This document shows, piece by piece, positions 24,828 to 33,540 of a DNA stretch of 64,000 nt. Each line of letters opens with the position of its first letter. Position 1 is the first letter of the stretch. This stretch comes from Streptomyces canus (GTDB lineage Bacteria > Actinomycetota > Actinomycetes > Streptomycetales > Streptomycetaceae), in contig NZ_KQ948669.1 in NCBI RefSeq assembly GCF_001514145.1, positions 62,001 to 126,000 of the forward strand, read 5' to 3'. The notes under the pieces are model-generated. The model had not been told where the DNA came from. It was given only the letters and a program-made list of their open reading frames with translations, and did not search any database. Made by a program: the position numbers and the translations under genes.

Positions 24828-26761
24828 GAGTCTCCTTCTGCGGGATCCGCGTCGGTGCGCTTGACGGGGCCGGGGCCTTCGGCCGGCTCACCGTCGGGTT
24901 GGTTCTTGGCGGGCTCGGGGGTGGGTTGGCTTTTGGCGGGCTCGGGGCCGGGCTGTCTCTTCGCCGGTTCACCGCCAGGCTGGTTCTTCGCAGGCTCGGG
25001 GGACTTCTGCTCAGGCGACTTCCGGTCTGGCCCCTGCCGCTCTGGTGACTCCTGCTCAGGCGCATGCGGCGCAGGCCCTCGCCGCCCAGGCAACTCCCGC
25101 TCAGGGCCCCGCCGCCCAGGCGCCTCCGGCTCGGGCGCAGGGTGCTCGGGCACATTCAGCTCTGCCGCATGCCGCTCAGGCACCTGCCGTTCAAGCGACT
25201 CCCGCTCAGGCGCATACAGCGCAGGCCCTCGCCGCTCAGGCGACCCCTGCTCGGCCGCCTCGCGCGCCTTCGCCTCCGAGATCACCGCCTCGCCCGCGGG
25301 CGTCCCCGGCTCGGCCGCCTCCACCGCAGGCACCCCCGGCTCGGCCTTCCCCACCGCGGGTGCGGCCGGCTCGGTCGCCTTCCGTCCCGGCCTCGTCTCC
25401 TGCTCCGTCGCCGCCCCGGGCCCGGAGCGCGCGTCGGCCTCCTGGCGGGCCTGCGGTCGGCCCGGGACCCGTGCCAGCTCCGGCGAGGCCGTGTCCAGCG
25501 GTACCGACCAGGACCGTACGAGCCCCAACTGGACGGCCTGGCGCGGGAGTACGGCGTCCAGCAGCCAGTCGGCGGCGACCCGGACGCGGTTGCCCGGCAT
25601 CGCGGCGAGGTGGTAGCCGCGGGTGACCGCACCGGCCGCGAGGCCGGACAGCGGGACGCCCAATGGGTTGGCGGCGGCCTTCACTCCGCCGAGGTCCACG
25701 ACGAAGCCGAGGTCCCGGTGCTCGTAGGGGCGGCGCACACCGGCTCCCAGGGAGGCGGCGACGTTGAGGGCCGCCGTACGCCCCTGCCGCCAGGCGTGCT
25801 GCGCCGTCATCGGCGTGAACTGCCCCGGATTCTCCAGATCGGGCACCGCGGCCGCGTCGCCGCACGCGAACACCTCGGGCCGCCCCGGTACTTGCAGGTT
25901 CGGATCGACGAGCAGCCGGCCGCGCTCCATGGGCAGCCCGAGCGCTTCGGCGAGCGGATCGGGCCGTACGCCCACGCACCACACCAGCGACCGTGTCGCG
26001 ACGAACTCACCGTCGGTCAGCAGCACTCCGTCCGGCGTGGCCTCCTTCACGGAGGTGCCCATCCGCACCTCCACACCCCGTTCCCTGAGCGTGCGGTCGG
26101 CGGTGCGGGACAGATGCACGTCGAGCTCGGGCAGGACCCGCTCCGCGATGTCCAGGAGGAGCCAGCGCGGCCGCATGCCCTTGCGCAGCGGATGCCTGCG
26201 CACCTGCGCGTCGGTGAACAGCTGTCCCTGCGCGGCGACCTCGGTGCCCGTGTAGCCCGCGCCGACCACGACGAAGGTGCACCGGGCGGCGCAGGTCTCG
26301 GGATCGTCGGCGGCCGCGGCGAGTTCCACCTGCCGCGTCACGTGGTCGCGCAGATACAGCGCCTCGGGCAGACCGCGGAAGCCGTGCGCGTGCTCGGCGA
26401 CCCCGGGGATGGGCAGCAGCTTGTTGACGCTCCCGGCGGCCAGCACCAGCCGGTCGTAGCCGAGCGTGCCGCCCGTGCCCTCGGGGTCGGTGTAGTGGAC
26501 GGTGCGTGCGTCCAGGTCGATGCCGTCGGCCTCGCCGAGCACCAGCCGCACCTGCGGCAGCGTGTCGGAGAGGGACACGGTCACCCGCCGGGGTTCCAGG
26601 ATCCCGGCGGCGACCTGGGGCAGCAGGGGCAGATACAGGAAGTAGTCGGTCGGGTTGAGCAGGGTGATGTCGGCCTTGCCGCGGGCTTTTCGGGACAGCT
26701 CCTTGGCCGTCCGGTACCCGGCGAAGCCGGCACCGACGATCACGATGCGGGGTCGACTCAC
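24824..26761 (-). CDS. NDH-2-like NAD(P)/FAD oxidoreductase with long repetitive C-terminal tail (645 aa)
   Basis: The first 430 residues are a type-II NADH-dehydrogenase-like flavoprotein: FAD motif PRIVIVGAGFAGYRTAKELS, NAD motif TFVVVGAGYTGTEVAAQGQL and the second FAD motif EVFACGDAAAVPDLENPGQF, with FTPMTAQHAWRQGR. Members oxidise NADH at the inner face of the membrane. From about residue 435 the chain is 211 residues of Pro/Glu/Ala/Arg-rich repeats, in two blocks: PERxGP-like units and EPAKNQP/EPAKSQP units. GTG at 26761 is preceded by CGGAGGCG and matches the conserved N-terminus. It heads a minus-strand run with transketolase, the LigD-type gene and the gvp genes. The tail is far from normal for the family. 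Confidence 0.88.
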   Translation of the reverse strand: MSRPRIVIVGAGFAGYRTAKELSRKARGKADITLLNPTDYFLYLPLLPQVAAGILEPRRVTVSLSDTLPQVRLVLGEADGIDLDARTVHYTDPEGTGGTLGYDRLVLAAGSVNKLLPIPGVAEHAHGFRGLPEALYLRDHVTRQVELAAAADDPETCAARCTFVVVGAGYTGTEVAAQGQLFTDAQVRRHPLRKGMRPRWLLLDIAERVLPELDVHLSRTADRTLRERGVEVRMGTSVKEATPDGVLLTDGEFVATRSLVWCVGVRPDPLAEALGLPMERGRLLVDPNLQVPGRPEVFACGDAAAVPDLENPGQFTPMTAQHAWRQGRTAALNVAASLGAGVRRPYEHRDLGFVVDLGGVKAAANPLGVPLSGLAAGAVTRGYHLAAMPGNRVRVAADWLLDAVLPRQAVQLGLVRSWSVPLDTASPELARVPGRPQARQEADARSGPGAATEQETRPGRKATEPAAPAVGKAEPGVPAVEAAEPGTPAGEAVISEAKAREAAEQGSPERRGPALYAPERESLERQVPERHAAELNVPEHPAPEPEAPGRRGPERELPGRRGPAPHAPEQESPERQGPDRKSPEQKSPEPAKNQPGGEPAKRQPGPEPAKSQPTPEPAKNQPDGEPAEGPGPVKRTDADPAEGDS

Positions 26762-26832
26762 GGTTCGCCTCCGGGGCTGTCGCGTACCTCGGGAGCCTTC
26801 CGCGTCCCCCTGGCCAGGGCGCCCAAACGCCG

Positions 26833-26856
26833 GTTTCCGTACGGGCCGCCGGGTAC
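26833..26856 (+). promoter_or_regulatory. Putative SigB-type promoter for the F420 oxidoreductase
   Basis: GTTT, a 14-base spacer and GGGTAC match the SigB-family consensus. The start codon at 26900 is 43 bases downstream, with GGAGG in between. Confidence 0.55.
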
Positions 26857-26899
26857 TCGGACGAAGCCCCCTTTTCATGGAGCCGACGGAGGTACCCCC

Positions 26900-27859
26900 A
26901 TGCCGGAATACGGCTATTTCCTGTCGTGCGAGGAGTTCGGTCCCGCGGAGCTGGTCGAACAGGCGCGGATGGCGGAGCAGGCGGGCTTCAGTTCGCTGTG
27001 GATCTCCGACCACTACCACCCGTGGAACGACGCGCAGGGCCAGAGCCCCTTCGTCTGGTCGGTGATCGGCGCGCTCTCGGAGGCGGTGTCGCTGCCGATC
27101 GAGACGGCCGTGACCTGCCCGACCGTGCGGATCCACCCGGCGGTCGTGGCGCAGGCCGCGGCGACCTCAGCCGTGATGACGAACGGCCGCTTCCGCCTCG
27201 GCGTCGGCTCCGGGGAGGCCCTCAACGAGCACGTCCTCGGCCATGTCTGGCCGCCCGCGCACATCCGGCTGGAGATGCTGGAGGAGTCGATCCAGGTGAT
27301 GCGGCGCCTGTTCACGGGCGAGGAGGTCAACCACCACGGCACGCACTACACGGTGGAGAACGCCCGCCTCTACACGGTCCCCGACGAGCCCGTGCCCATC
27401 GACATCTCCGGCTTCGGCCCGGCCGCCACGGCGCTCGCGTCCCGGGTCGGCGACGGCTACATCACGATGACGCCGGACGAGTCGATGGTCGAGCAGTTCC
27501 GCAAGGGCGGCGGGGCCGGGAAGCCGGTCATCGGCGGTACGAAGGTCTGTTACGGCGTCGACCGGGAGGAGTGCGTCCGTACGGTCCGCAAGCTGTGGTT
27601 CAACCAGTTCCTGCCCGGCGAGATGGCCCAGATCCTGCCCTCGCCGAGCCATTTCGAGCAGCTGGAGCCGCTGGTCACCGAGGAGATGGTGCGCGAGAAG
27701 GCGGTGTGCGGGGACGACGTGGACGAGCACGTCGCCGCACTGAGCGCGTTCGCCGACGCGGGCTTCGACCGCGTCTACGTCAACCAGATCGGCCCCGACC
27801 AGCGCGCCTTCTTCGACTTCTACCGTACGAAGGTGCTGCCCCAGCTCCAGCAGGGATGA
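26900..27859 (+). CDS. F420-dependent LLM-class oxidoreductase (TIGR03557 type, 319 aa)
   Basis: The protein fits the luciferase-like TIM barrel that uses cofactor F420: EYGYFLSCEEFGPAELVEQA, SLWISDHYHPWNDAQGQSPF, LGVGSGEALNEHVLGHVWPP and DISGFGPAATALASRVGDGY. The pattern is that of the TIGR03557 family, close to F420-dependent glucose-6-phosphate dehydrogenase and hydride-transfer enzymes of actinomycetes. The real substrate is not known. GGAGG lies ten bases before the ATG. A SigB-like promoter precedes it, and the gene is four bases upstream of the enolase-superfamily gene, so they form an operon. Confidence 0.93.
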   Translation: MPEYGYFLSCEEFGPAELVEQARMAEQAGFSSLWISDHYHPWNDAQGQSPFVWSVIGALSEAVSLPIETAVTCPTVRIHPAVVAQAAATSAVMTNGRFRLGVGSGEALNEHVLGHVWPPAHIRLEMLEESIQVMRRLFTGEEVNHHGTHYTVENARLYTVPDEPVPIDISGFGPAATALASRVGDGYITMTPDESMVEQFRKGGGAGKPVIGGTKVCYGVDREECVRTVRKLWFNQFLPGEMAQILPSPSHFEQLEPLVTEEMVREKAVCGDDVDEHVAALSAFADAGFDRVYVNQIGPDQRAFFDFYRTKVLPQLQQG

Positions 27860-27862
27860 ACG

Positions 27863-28954
27863 ATGAAACTCCTCAGGCCGGTCGTCTCGGTGTACACGGT
27901 GCCGACCGACGCCCCCGAGGCCGACGGCACGTTGTCCTGGGACACCACGACCATGGTGATCGTCGAGGTGACGACGGGTGACGAGACCGGCACGGGCTGG
28001 ACCTACGGCCCGGCCGCGGTCGGCGACTTCCTCACCGAGCACCTCGCCCCGCTGGTCGAGGGCCGCAGCGCGCTGGACATCCCGGTGCTGCACGAGGCGA
28101 TGTGCCGTTCGGTCCGCAACGCGGGCCGCCCCGGCATCGCGGCCTGCGCGATCTCGGCCCTCGACATCGCCCTGTGGGACCTCAAGGCCCGCCTCCTGGA
28201 ACTCCCGCTGGCGCGACTGCTCGGCGTCGCCCGCGAACGCGTTCCCGTCTACGGCAGCGGCGGCTTCACGACGTACCACGACACACATCTGGCCGCGCAG
28301 CTCAACGGCTGGGTGCACGGCCAGGGCATTCCCCGCGTCAAGGTGAAGATCGGCGAGAGCTGGGGGCACGCGGTCCCCCGCGATCTGTCCCGGGTCCGGA
28401 CGGCCCGCGAAGTCATCGGCCCGGACGCGGAGTTGTACGTCGACGCGAACGGCGCGTACACCCGCAAGCAGGCGATCCGGGTGGGCAACGCCCTGGTGGA
28501 GCACGGCGTCGGCTGGTTCGAGGAGCCGGTGTCCTCCGACGACCTGACCGGTCTTCGTCTGGTCCGCGACGCGCTGGTCTGCGATGTCACGGCCGGCGAG
28601 TACGGCTACGACCTCCCGTACTTCGCCCGCATGATCACGGCCGGCGCGGTGGACTGTCTCCAGGTGGACGTGACGCGCTGCGGCGGCATCACGGAGTTCC
28701 TGCGCGCGGCGGCCCTGGCCCAGTCCCACGGCCTGGAGATCTCCACCCACTGTGCCCCGCACGCGCACGCTGCGGCGGCCGCGGCTGTCCCCAACCTGCG
28801 GCATATCGAGTGGTTCCACGACCACGTCCGCATCGAGGACATGTTCTTCGCCGGGGCACTCGATCCGACGGGGGGCACGGTCCGCCCGACGGAAGGCCTC
28901 GGTCACGGTCTGACGCTGCGGACCGAGGAAGTGGAGGAGTACCGGGTGGCTTAG
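27863..28954 (+). CDS. Enolase-superfamily (mandelate racemase/muconate cycloisomerase-like) enzyme (363 aa)
   Basis: It has an N-terminal capping domain and a C-terminal beta-barrel. Catalytic and metal-ligand motifs can be read: the KxK Lys pair in RVKVKIGESWG (about 165), DANGAYTRKQA with the first Asp ligand (about 194), WFEEPVSSDDL with the second Glu ligand (about 220), and VTAGEYGYDLPY with the third. HCAPHAHA near residue 295 could supply the catalytic His as in the mandelate racemase subgroup. The enzyme would abstract a proton alpha to a carboxylate (racemisation, dehydration or epimerisation of a sugar acid). The specific acid is unknown. It starts three bases after the F420 oxidoreductase stop. 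Confidence 0.9.
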   Translation: MKLLRPVVSVYTVPTDAPEADGTLSWDTTTMVIVEVTTGDETGTGWTYGPAAVGDFLTEHLAPLVEGRSALDIPVLHEAMCRSVRNAGRPGIAACAISALDIALWDLKARLLELPLARLLGVARERVPVYGSGGFTTYHDTHLAAQLNGWVHGQGIPRVKVKIGESWGHAVPRDLSRVRTAREVIGPDAELYVDANGAYTRKQAIRVGNALVEHGVGWFEEPVSSDDLTGLRLVRDALVCDVTAGEYGYDLPYFARMITAGAVDCLQVDVTRCGGITEFLRAAALAQSHGLEISTHCAPHAHAAAAAAVPNLRHIEWFHDHVRIEDMFFAGALDPTGGTVRPTEGLGHGLTLRTEEVEEYRVA

Positions 28955-28955
28955 C

Positions 28956-29639
28956 TCAACTCCGACGCCGCAGACCGGAGGTCACCGCGATGCCCAGCCC
29001 GCCGACCGCGGCGGCCACGAGGCCCGTGCCCATCCGGGCGCGGTTGCGGGAGACCCAGTCCTGCGGGCTGGAGGACACGGCCTCCTCGTCGAACCGCCCG
29101 TGCGCCCCGAAGTCCCGCCCGTGCGGCCCGTCCGCGGGCACCCACAGGTTCCCGGGACCGCCGTGCTCCCCCTCTTCCTGCTGTGCCTCGACGTTGGTGC
29201 GGGCGAGGTAACGGTCCAGCGCCCCCGGCGCGACCGCGTTGGCGATGAGCGTGGCCACCGTGGACCCGCCGACCCAGTACTCCCGCCGCCGCGCGTGGAA
29301 GGCCGCGTGCACGATCGCACGAGCGGGGACCTCCGGCTGATACACCGGCGCCACCGGACGCGCCCGCCCCGGCATCCGGTTCAACACCCAGCCGAACTGA
29401 GGGGTGTTGAGGCCCGGCAGCTGCACCATCGTCGTACGGACACCGCTGCCCGTGTGGAGCAGCTCGCACCGCAGGGACTCGTTGAAGCCCCGGATGGCGT
29501 GCTTGGCCCCGCAGTACGCCGACTGCAGCGGAATGCCCCGGTAGGCCAGCGCGGATCCCACCTGCACGACGGTCCCGCGGTCCCTCGGCAGCATGTGGTG
29601 GAAGGCGGCCCGGGTGCCGAACGCATAGCCCAGGTACGT
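28956..29639 (-). pseudogene. Short-chain dehydrogenase, C-terminal part of a gene split by an insertion
   Basis: On the minus strand the segment opens right after a stop with TYLGYAFGTRAAFHHMLPRD, then TVVQVGSALAYRGIPLQSAY CGAK, where YCGAK is the SDR catalytic YxxxK. It ends with a C-terminal membrane-anchor-like helix (VAAAVGGLGIAVTSGL) and RRRS. The nucleotide-binding N-terminus is missing. It lies 5.4 kb away at 35071-35371 on the same strand, and the two break points meet exactly in the codon for Thr in EVT-YLGY. An ATG within (29594) could express a fragment, but it would lack the Rossmann motif. The gene was originally about 335 codons. Confidence 0.85.
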
Positions 29640-29640
29640 T

Positions 29641-29665
29641 CCCTGTCAAGTTCTGCGTGTTGAAG
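29641..29665. repeat. Left terminal region of the inserted element
   Basis: CCCT followed ten bases later by GCGTGTTGAAG, the inverted counterpart of the right end. It directly abuts the broken SDR codon. Confidence 0.65.
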
Positions 29666-29940
29666 TGCCGTTGGCCTGCGCCACCGGCCCAAGACGCAGT
29701 TCTTTGCCCTCCCGTCGACGGTTGCGCAGGACCACAGGAGACACCGAAGGCGCGTTCTACAGCCAGCGAAGTGCGCCGTGTGTTGTGGCGGATCCTCACC
29801 AAGGGCCGCCTGCACGCACGGCATCGCGCGGCCCGTCCGCCCTGGCGGTCATGTGTTTCCAGGGGCCCGATGCCGGCCGACCGTCGCTGTCGTCAGTACT
29901 CCCAGCCTGGTATCGGGTCAAGCCGTCCGTTGACGCCAGC
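29666..29940. other. Left arm of the inserted element, no gene seen
   Basis: About 275 bases between the left terminal repeat and the PadR promoter. No frame on either strand has good codon usage or a ribosome binding site. It may contain recombinase-binding sequence. Confidence 0.5.
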
Positions 29941-29964
29941 TAGATACTGAGTGTAGATACTGAG
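29941..29964 (+). promoter_or_regulatory. Direct repeat at the padR-like gene start (putative operator/-10)
   Basis: TAGATACTGAG occurs twice, 13 bases apart, ending two bases before the ATG of the PadR gene. TAGATA of the second copy could be a -10 hexamer for a nearly leaderless mRNA, and the repeat a PadR binding site (autoregulation). Inference from position. Confidence 0.5.
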
Positions 29965-29966
29965 GT

Positions 29967-30491
29967 ATGACTGTTCCTCTGGCGCTCCTCGGACTCCTTG
30001 AACGGGAGTCGAGCCACGGCTACGACCTCAAGCGCGACTACGACACCTATTTCGGCCGGGGTAAACCGCTGCCCGCCGGGCAGGTCTACTCGACCCTGGG
30101 GCGCCTCGCCCGTGACGGGAAGGTCGAGGTCGGCGAGACCGGCCCCGGTTCCGGGCCCGACCGCAAGCGCTACGTGATCACCGAGCTGGGAGTCACGCAG
30201 GTCGAGAGCTGGCTGACCGAGCCGGTCGCGGGTGAACCGCACCTGCAGACGGTGCTGTTCACCAAGGTCGTACTGGCGGTGCTGCTGGAGCGCGACCCCC
30301 GCGTGTACCTCGACATCCAGCGTGCCGCCCACATGGAGCGGATGCGGGAGCTGACCGAACTGCGCCGGACCGGCAGCACGATCGACTCGCTGCTGGCCGA
30401 TCACGGCGTGTTCCACCTGGAGGCCGATCTCCGGTGGATGGACCAGACCGTGGCACGGCTCGCCGCTCTGACGGCGGAGGTGCGCTCATGA
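29967..30491 (+). CDS. PadR family transcriptional regulator (174 aa)
   Basis: The winged-helix N-domain is complete: LALLGLLERESSHGYDLKRD, then LPAGQVYSTLGRLARDGKVE and GPDRKRYVITELGVTQVESW. The C-terminal helical domain (about 95-174) fits the PadR/Vir_act_alpha_C layout. PadR repressors typically control a neighbouring efflux operon and are released by the drug. Here the ATP-binding gene overlaps its stop (ATGA), so regulator and transporter are one transcript. No proper ribosome binding site precedes the ATG; GAGG ends two bases before it. This and the -10-like repeat suggest a leaderless mRNA. Confidence 0.92.
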   Translation: MTVPLALLGLLERESSHGYDLKRDYDTYFGRGKPLPAGQVYSTLGRLARDGKVEVGETGPGSGPDRKRYVITELGVTQVESWLTEPVAGEPHLQTVLFTKVVLAVLLERDPRVYLDIQRAAHMERMRELTELRRTGSTIDSLLADHGVFHLEADLRWMDQTVARLAALTAEVRS

Positions 30492-31186
30492 GTGCGGACG
30501 ACGGCTTCCTCGTGGAAGCGCGGGATGCTGTCCTGTCGTTCGGGCAGACGCCCGCGCTGCAGGGTGCGAACCTGTGCGCCCGTGCCGGTGAGATCCTCGC
30601 CGTCACCGGCCCGAGCGGCTCCGGCAAGTCCACGCTGCTGCACTGCCTGGCCGGGATCCTGGTCCCTGACTCCGGCGAGATCTGGTTCGACGGCCGCCGT
30701 ATCGACACCCAGGGCGAGCCCGAACGCAGCGCGCTGCGCCGGGACCGGTTCGGCTTCGTCTTCCAGTTCGGTCAGCTCGTCCCCGAACTGACCGCCGAGG
30801 AGAACGTCGCCCTGCCGCTGCTGCTCGCGAAGTCCCGCAGGGCAAGCGCGCTGGCCCAGGCCCGATCGTGGTTCGGGCGGCTCGGCCTGGACGGTCTCGA
30901 GGGGCGCCGGTCCGGCGAACTCTCCGGTGGACAGGCACAGCGTGTCGCCCTGGCCCGCGCCCTGGTCTCCCGGCCCAAGGTACTGTTCGCCGACGAGCCG
31001 ACTGGGTCGCTCGACTCGCTCACCGGTGAGCACGTGATGGATTTGCTGGTCGCCTCCGCACGGGAGGAGGGCACCACCGTCGTCCTCGTCACCCACGAGC
31101 CGCGGGTGGCCGCCTTCGCGAAGCGCGAAGTCATCGTCCGCGACGGCAAGGTCACGCCGCTCTTCGTCGAGCGGCTCACCTCGTGA
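30488..31186 (+). CDS. ABC transporter ATP-binding protein (MacB/LolD type, 232 aa)
   Basis: Walker A is VTGPSGSGKSTLLHCLAG (about 40), the Q-loop region FVFQFGQLVPELTAEENVAL, the signature LSGGQAQRVALARAL and Walker B VLFADEPTGSLDSLTGEHVM, followed by the switch His in VLVTHEPRVA. These are typical of ATPases that energise FtsX-type permeases (LolD, MacB, BceA). The ATG overlaps the padR stop, and its own stop overlaps the permease GTG (GTGA). It is cargo of the inserted element. Confidence 0.94.
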   Translation: MSADDGFLVEARDAVLSFGQTPALQGANLCARAGEILAVTGPSGSGKSTLLHCLAGILVPDSGEIWFDGRRIDTQGEPERSALRRDRFGFVFQFGQLVPELTAEENVALPLLLAKSRRASALAQARSWFGRLGLDGLEGRRSGELSGGQAQRVALARALVSRPKVLFADEPTGSLDSLTGEHVMDLLVASAREEGTTVVLVTHEPRVAAFAKREVIVRDGKVTPLFVERLTS

Positions 31187-33480
31187 TCCGCCTCGGCCTG
31201 CGCCTCACCCTGAGCGGCGGCAGGGAGGCTGCCGCCCGCCTCGCCGTCATCGTGGCCGCCGTCGCTCTCGGCGTCGGATTGCTGCTGAGCATCCTGGCGG
31301 CCATCAACGCCACCGCCACCCAGAACAGCCGGAACGCCTGGCTCAACACCGGCTCCGGCACGAGGACATCGAGCCAGTCGGCAGCGAAGGCAGACACCGA
31401 CCCGCTGTGGTGGCTGCTCAGGGCGGACCACTTCGACGGCAAAACCATCGGCCGCGTTGACGTCGCCGCCACCGGCCCGAACTCCCCGGCCCCACCGGGC
31501 CTTTCGCGCCTTCCCGGACCGGGCGAGTACTACGCCTCACCGGCCCTGGACAAGCTCCTCCACTCCGCCCCGGCCGCCGAACTCGCCGACCGCTACCCCG
31601 GCCACCAGGTCGGCACGGTCGGCAACGCGGGGCTCCCGGGCCCAGACTCCCTGGTCGTCGTCATCGGCCACCGCCCCGACCAGCTCGCGAAGCAGCGCGA
31701 CGCCACCCAGGTCACCACGATCACCACCGCGACCCCCAGCAGCTGCAACGGCACGAACTGCACGGTCAGGGCGGGGATCGACAGCAGGGGCATCAAGCTC
31801 ATCCTCTCCGTCGCGGGCACCGCCCTGATCTTCCCGGTGCTTATTCTCATCGGCACGGCCACCCGGCTGGCAGCCGCCCGCCGCGAGCAACGCTTCGCCG
31901 CGATGCGCCTGGTGGGCGCCACACCGCGGCAGATCTCAATGCTCTCCGCCACCGAGTCGACGGTCGCCGCGGTCATCGGCACGGCCGTCGGCTTCGGCCT
32001 CTTCTACCTGTTCCGTACGCAGCTGGCCCTGGTCAACCTCACGAGTACGCCATACTTCGCCGGCGACCTCATGCTGCGGACCGGCGACATCCTGCTCGTC
32101 TCCGCCGCCGTTCCGGTGGGGGCCGCGATCGCCGCCCGGATCGCCCTGCGCCGCGTGCAGGTCTCCCCGCTCGGGGTCACCCGGCGCGTCACGCCACGCC
32201 CGCCGAGGATCTACCGGCTGATCCCATTGGCCGTCGGCATCGCCGAACTCTCGTACACCATCGGCCGGGTGCCCAGGAGCACGAACGGCCAGATCTGGGT
32301 CTTCGTCCCGGGAATCCTGCTGGTCCTGACCGGACTGGTCATCGCCGGCCCTTGGCTGACCATGGCCGGAGCCCGCCTCCTGGCCAGGCAGACCAGCCGC
32401 CCCGCGCTGCTCGTCGCGGGCCGACGGCTCGCGGACGACCCGAAAGCCGGCTTCCGCGCGGTCAGCGGGCTGGTCCTCGCCCTGTGCGTCACCAGCGCAG
32501 CCGTCGGGATCATCGGCTCGCTGAACGCCGAGCGCAGCATCCCGCAGGCCGGCCGGACGGTCGCCGGCGCCTTGGACGCCAAGTACACCGAAGGCTTCAA
32601 CTCCACTACCGGGCGTCAGATCGGCAGCGTGCCCCCGCTCTCGAAGACCGCGCTCGGCGACCTGAACTCCGTACCCGGCGTCACCGGCGTGCTGATGATC
32701 CACACGAACCCGCTCGGCACCACGGACCCGGCCTATCGCGGCCCCCAAGACACCGAGTCCCCGCCGGTGGCCGGCCTGGCCTCGTGCACGGAGCTCGCGA
32801 AGATGCCGGCCCACAGCGCATGCGCCTCCGGAGCCCAAGCGGCGTCGGTCACCCAGAACTACGGCAGCTTCGGCACGTACTACTGGCAACACTGGCCCAC
32901 GGCATGGCCCGCCGCCGACATCTCCGCCCAGCACCTCGCCCGCCTCCCCGTCCAGGAGATCGTCGTGGCCACCAACGGGTCGACGTCGGCGATCGAACGC
33001 GCGCGCACCATCCTCGCGAACACGTATCCCGACCGCGACGTCCCATGGACCGTCCGAGAGGACCATGCCCAAAGTGGCGCACAGCTCGCCGGATACCAGC
33101 AACTGGCCAACGTGGTCATCCTGGTCAGCTTCCCCATCGCCGGCTGCAGCCTGGCGGTGAGCGTGGCCGGGGGACTGCGCGACCGCAAGCGCCCCTTCAG
33201 CCTGCTGCGGCTGACCGGCACACAGCTCGGGGTGCTGCGGCGGGTAGTGCTTCTGGAAAGCGCGGTCCCGCTCCTGGTGGTCGCCGTGGTGGCGATCGGG
33301 ATGGGCTTCCTGGCTGCCCAGCTGTTCGTACAGGCACAGTTCAGGTACTCGATCCAGGCACCGGGAATCCAGTACTACGCGATCGTGCTCGCCGGGCTCC
33401 TCGCCTCGCTGGGGGTCATCGCGTCCACGATGCCGCTGCTCAGACGGATCACGGGACCCGAAACGGCACGCAACGAGTAG
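31183..33480 (+). CDS. FtsX-like ABC permease (765 aa)
   Basis: An N-terminal helix (AARLAVIVAAVALGVGLLLS) is followed by a large extracytoplasmic domain (about 45-200), then three helices of a first FtsX domain with the cytosolic loop RLAAARREQRFAAMRLVGAT that contacts the ATPase. A second half repeats the layout: helices near 345-450, an extracytoplasmic part (about 470-640) and a C-terminal FtsX domain with RKRPFSLLRLTGTQLGVLRR. This duplicated form is common in actinobacterial peptide or antibiotic export/resistance pumps. With the PadR regulator it forms a self-contained resistance-type operon. Substrate unknown. A 21-bp-stem hairpin follows the stop. Confidence 0.9.
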   Translation: MIRLGLRLTLSGGREAAARLAVIVAAVALGVGLLLSILAAINATATQNSRNAWLNTGSGTRTSSQSAAKADTDPLWWLLRADHFDGKTIGRVDVAATGPNSPAPPGLSRLPGPGEYYASPALDKLLHSAPAAELADRYPGHQVGTVGNAGLPGPDSLVVVIGHRPDQLAKQRDATQVTTITTATPSSCNGTNCTVRAGIDSRGIKLILSVAGTALIFPVLILIGTATRLAAARREQRFAAMRLVGATPRQISMLSATESTVAAVIGTAVGFGLFYLFRTQLALVNLTSTPYFAGDLMLRTGDILLVSAAVPVGAAIAARIALRRVQVSPLGVTRRVTPRPPRIYRLIPLAVGIAELSYTIGRVPRSTNGQIWVFVPGILLVLTGLVIAGPWLTMAGARLLARQTSRPALLVAGRRLADDPKAGFRAVSGLVLALCVTSAAVGIIGSLNAERSIPQAGRTVAGALDAKYTEGFNSTTGRQIGSVPPLSKTALGDLNSVPGVTGVLMIHTNPLGTTDPAYRGPQDTESPPVAGLASCTELAKMPAHSACASGAQAASVTQNYGSFGTYYWQHWPTAWPAADISAQHLARLPVQEIVVATNGSTSAIERARTILANTYPDRDVPWTVREDHAQSGAQLAGYQQLANVVILVSFPIAGCSLAVSVAGGLRDRKRPFSLLRLTGTQLGVLRRVVLLESAVPLLVVAVVAIGMGFLAAQLFVQAQFRYSIQAPGIQYYAIVLAGLLASLGVIASTMPLLRRITGPETARNE

Positions 33481-33482
33481 CA

Positions 33483-33540
33483 GGAACGACGCACGGCTCG
33501 GACCGGCTGACCGCAGCCTGTCCGAGCCGTGCGCCGTTCC
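33483..33540 (+). terminator. Strong hairpin terminator after the PadR-ABC-FtsX operon
   Basis: GGAACGACGCACGGCTCGG and AC continue as a 21-base arm that pairs with the arm ending in CGTTCC at 33540, with one mismatch and a 16-base loop. It begins three bases after the permease stop. Confidence 0.85.

Noticed and set aside
23052-25616. 854-codon plus-strand open frame with Ser/Gly repeats
   Set aside because: Antisense of transketolase and of the Pro/Glu repeat tail. The repeats are a mirror of the coding repeat.
28956-29594. Functional SDR starting at ATG 29594
   Set aside because: It would lack the whole nucleotide-binding region, which is found 5.4 kb away.
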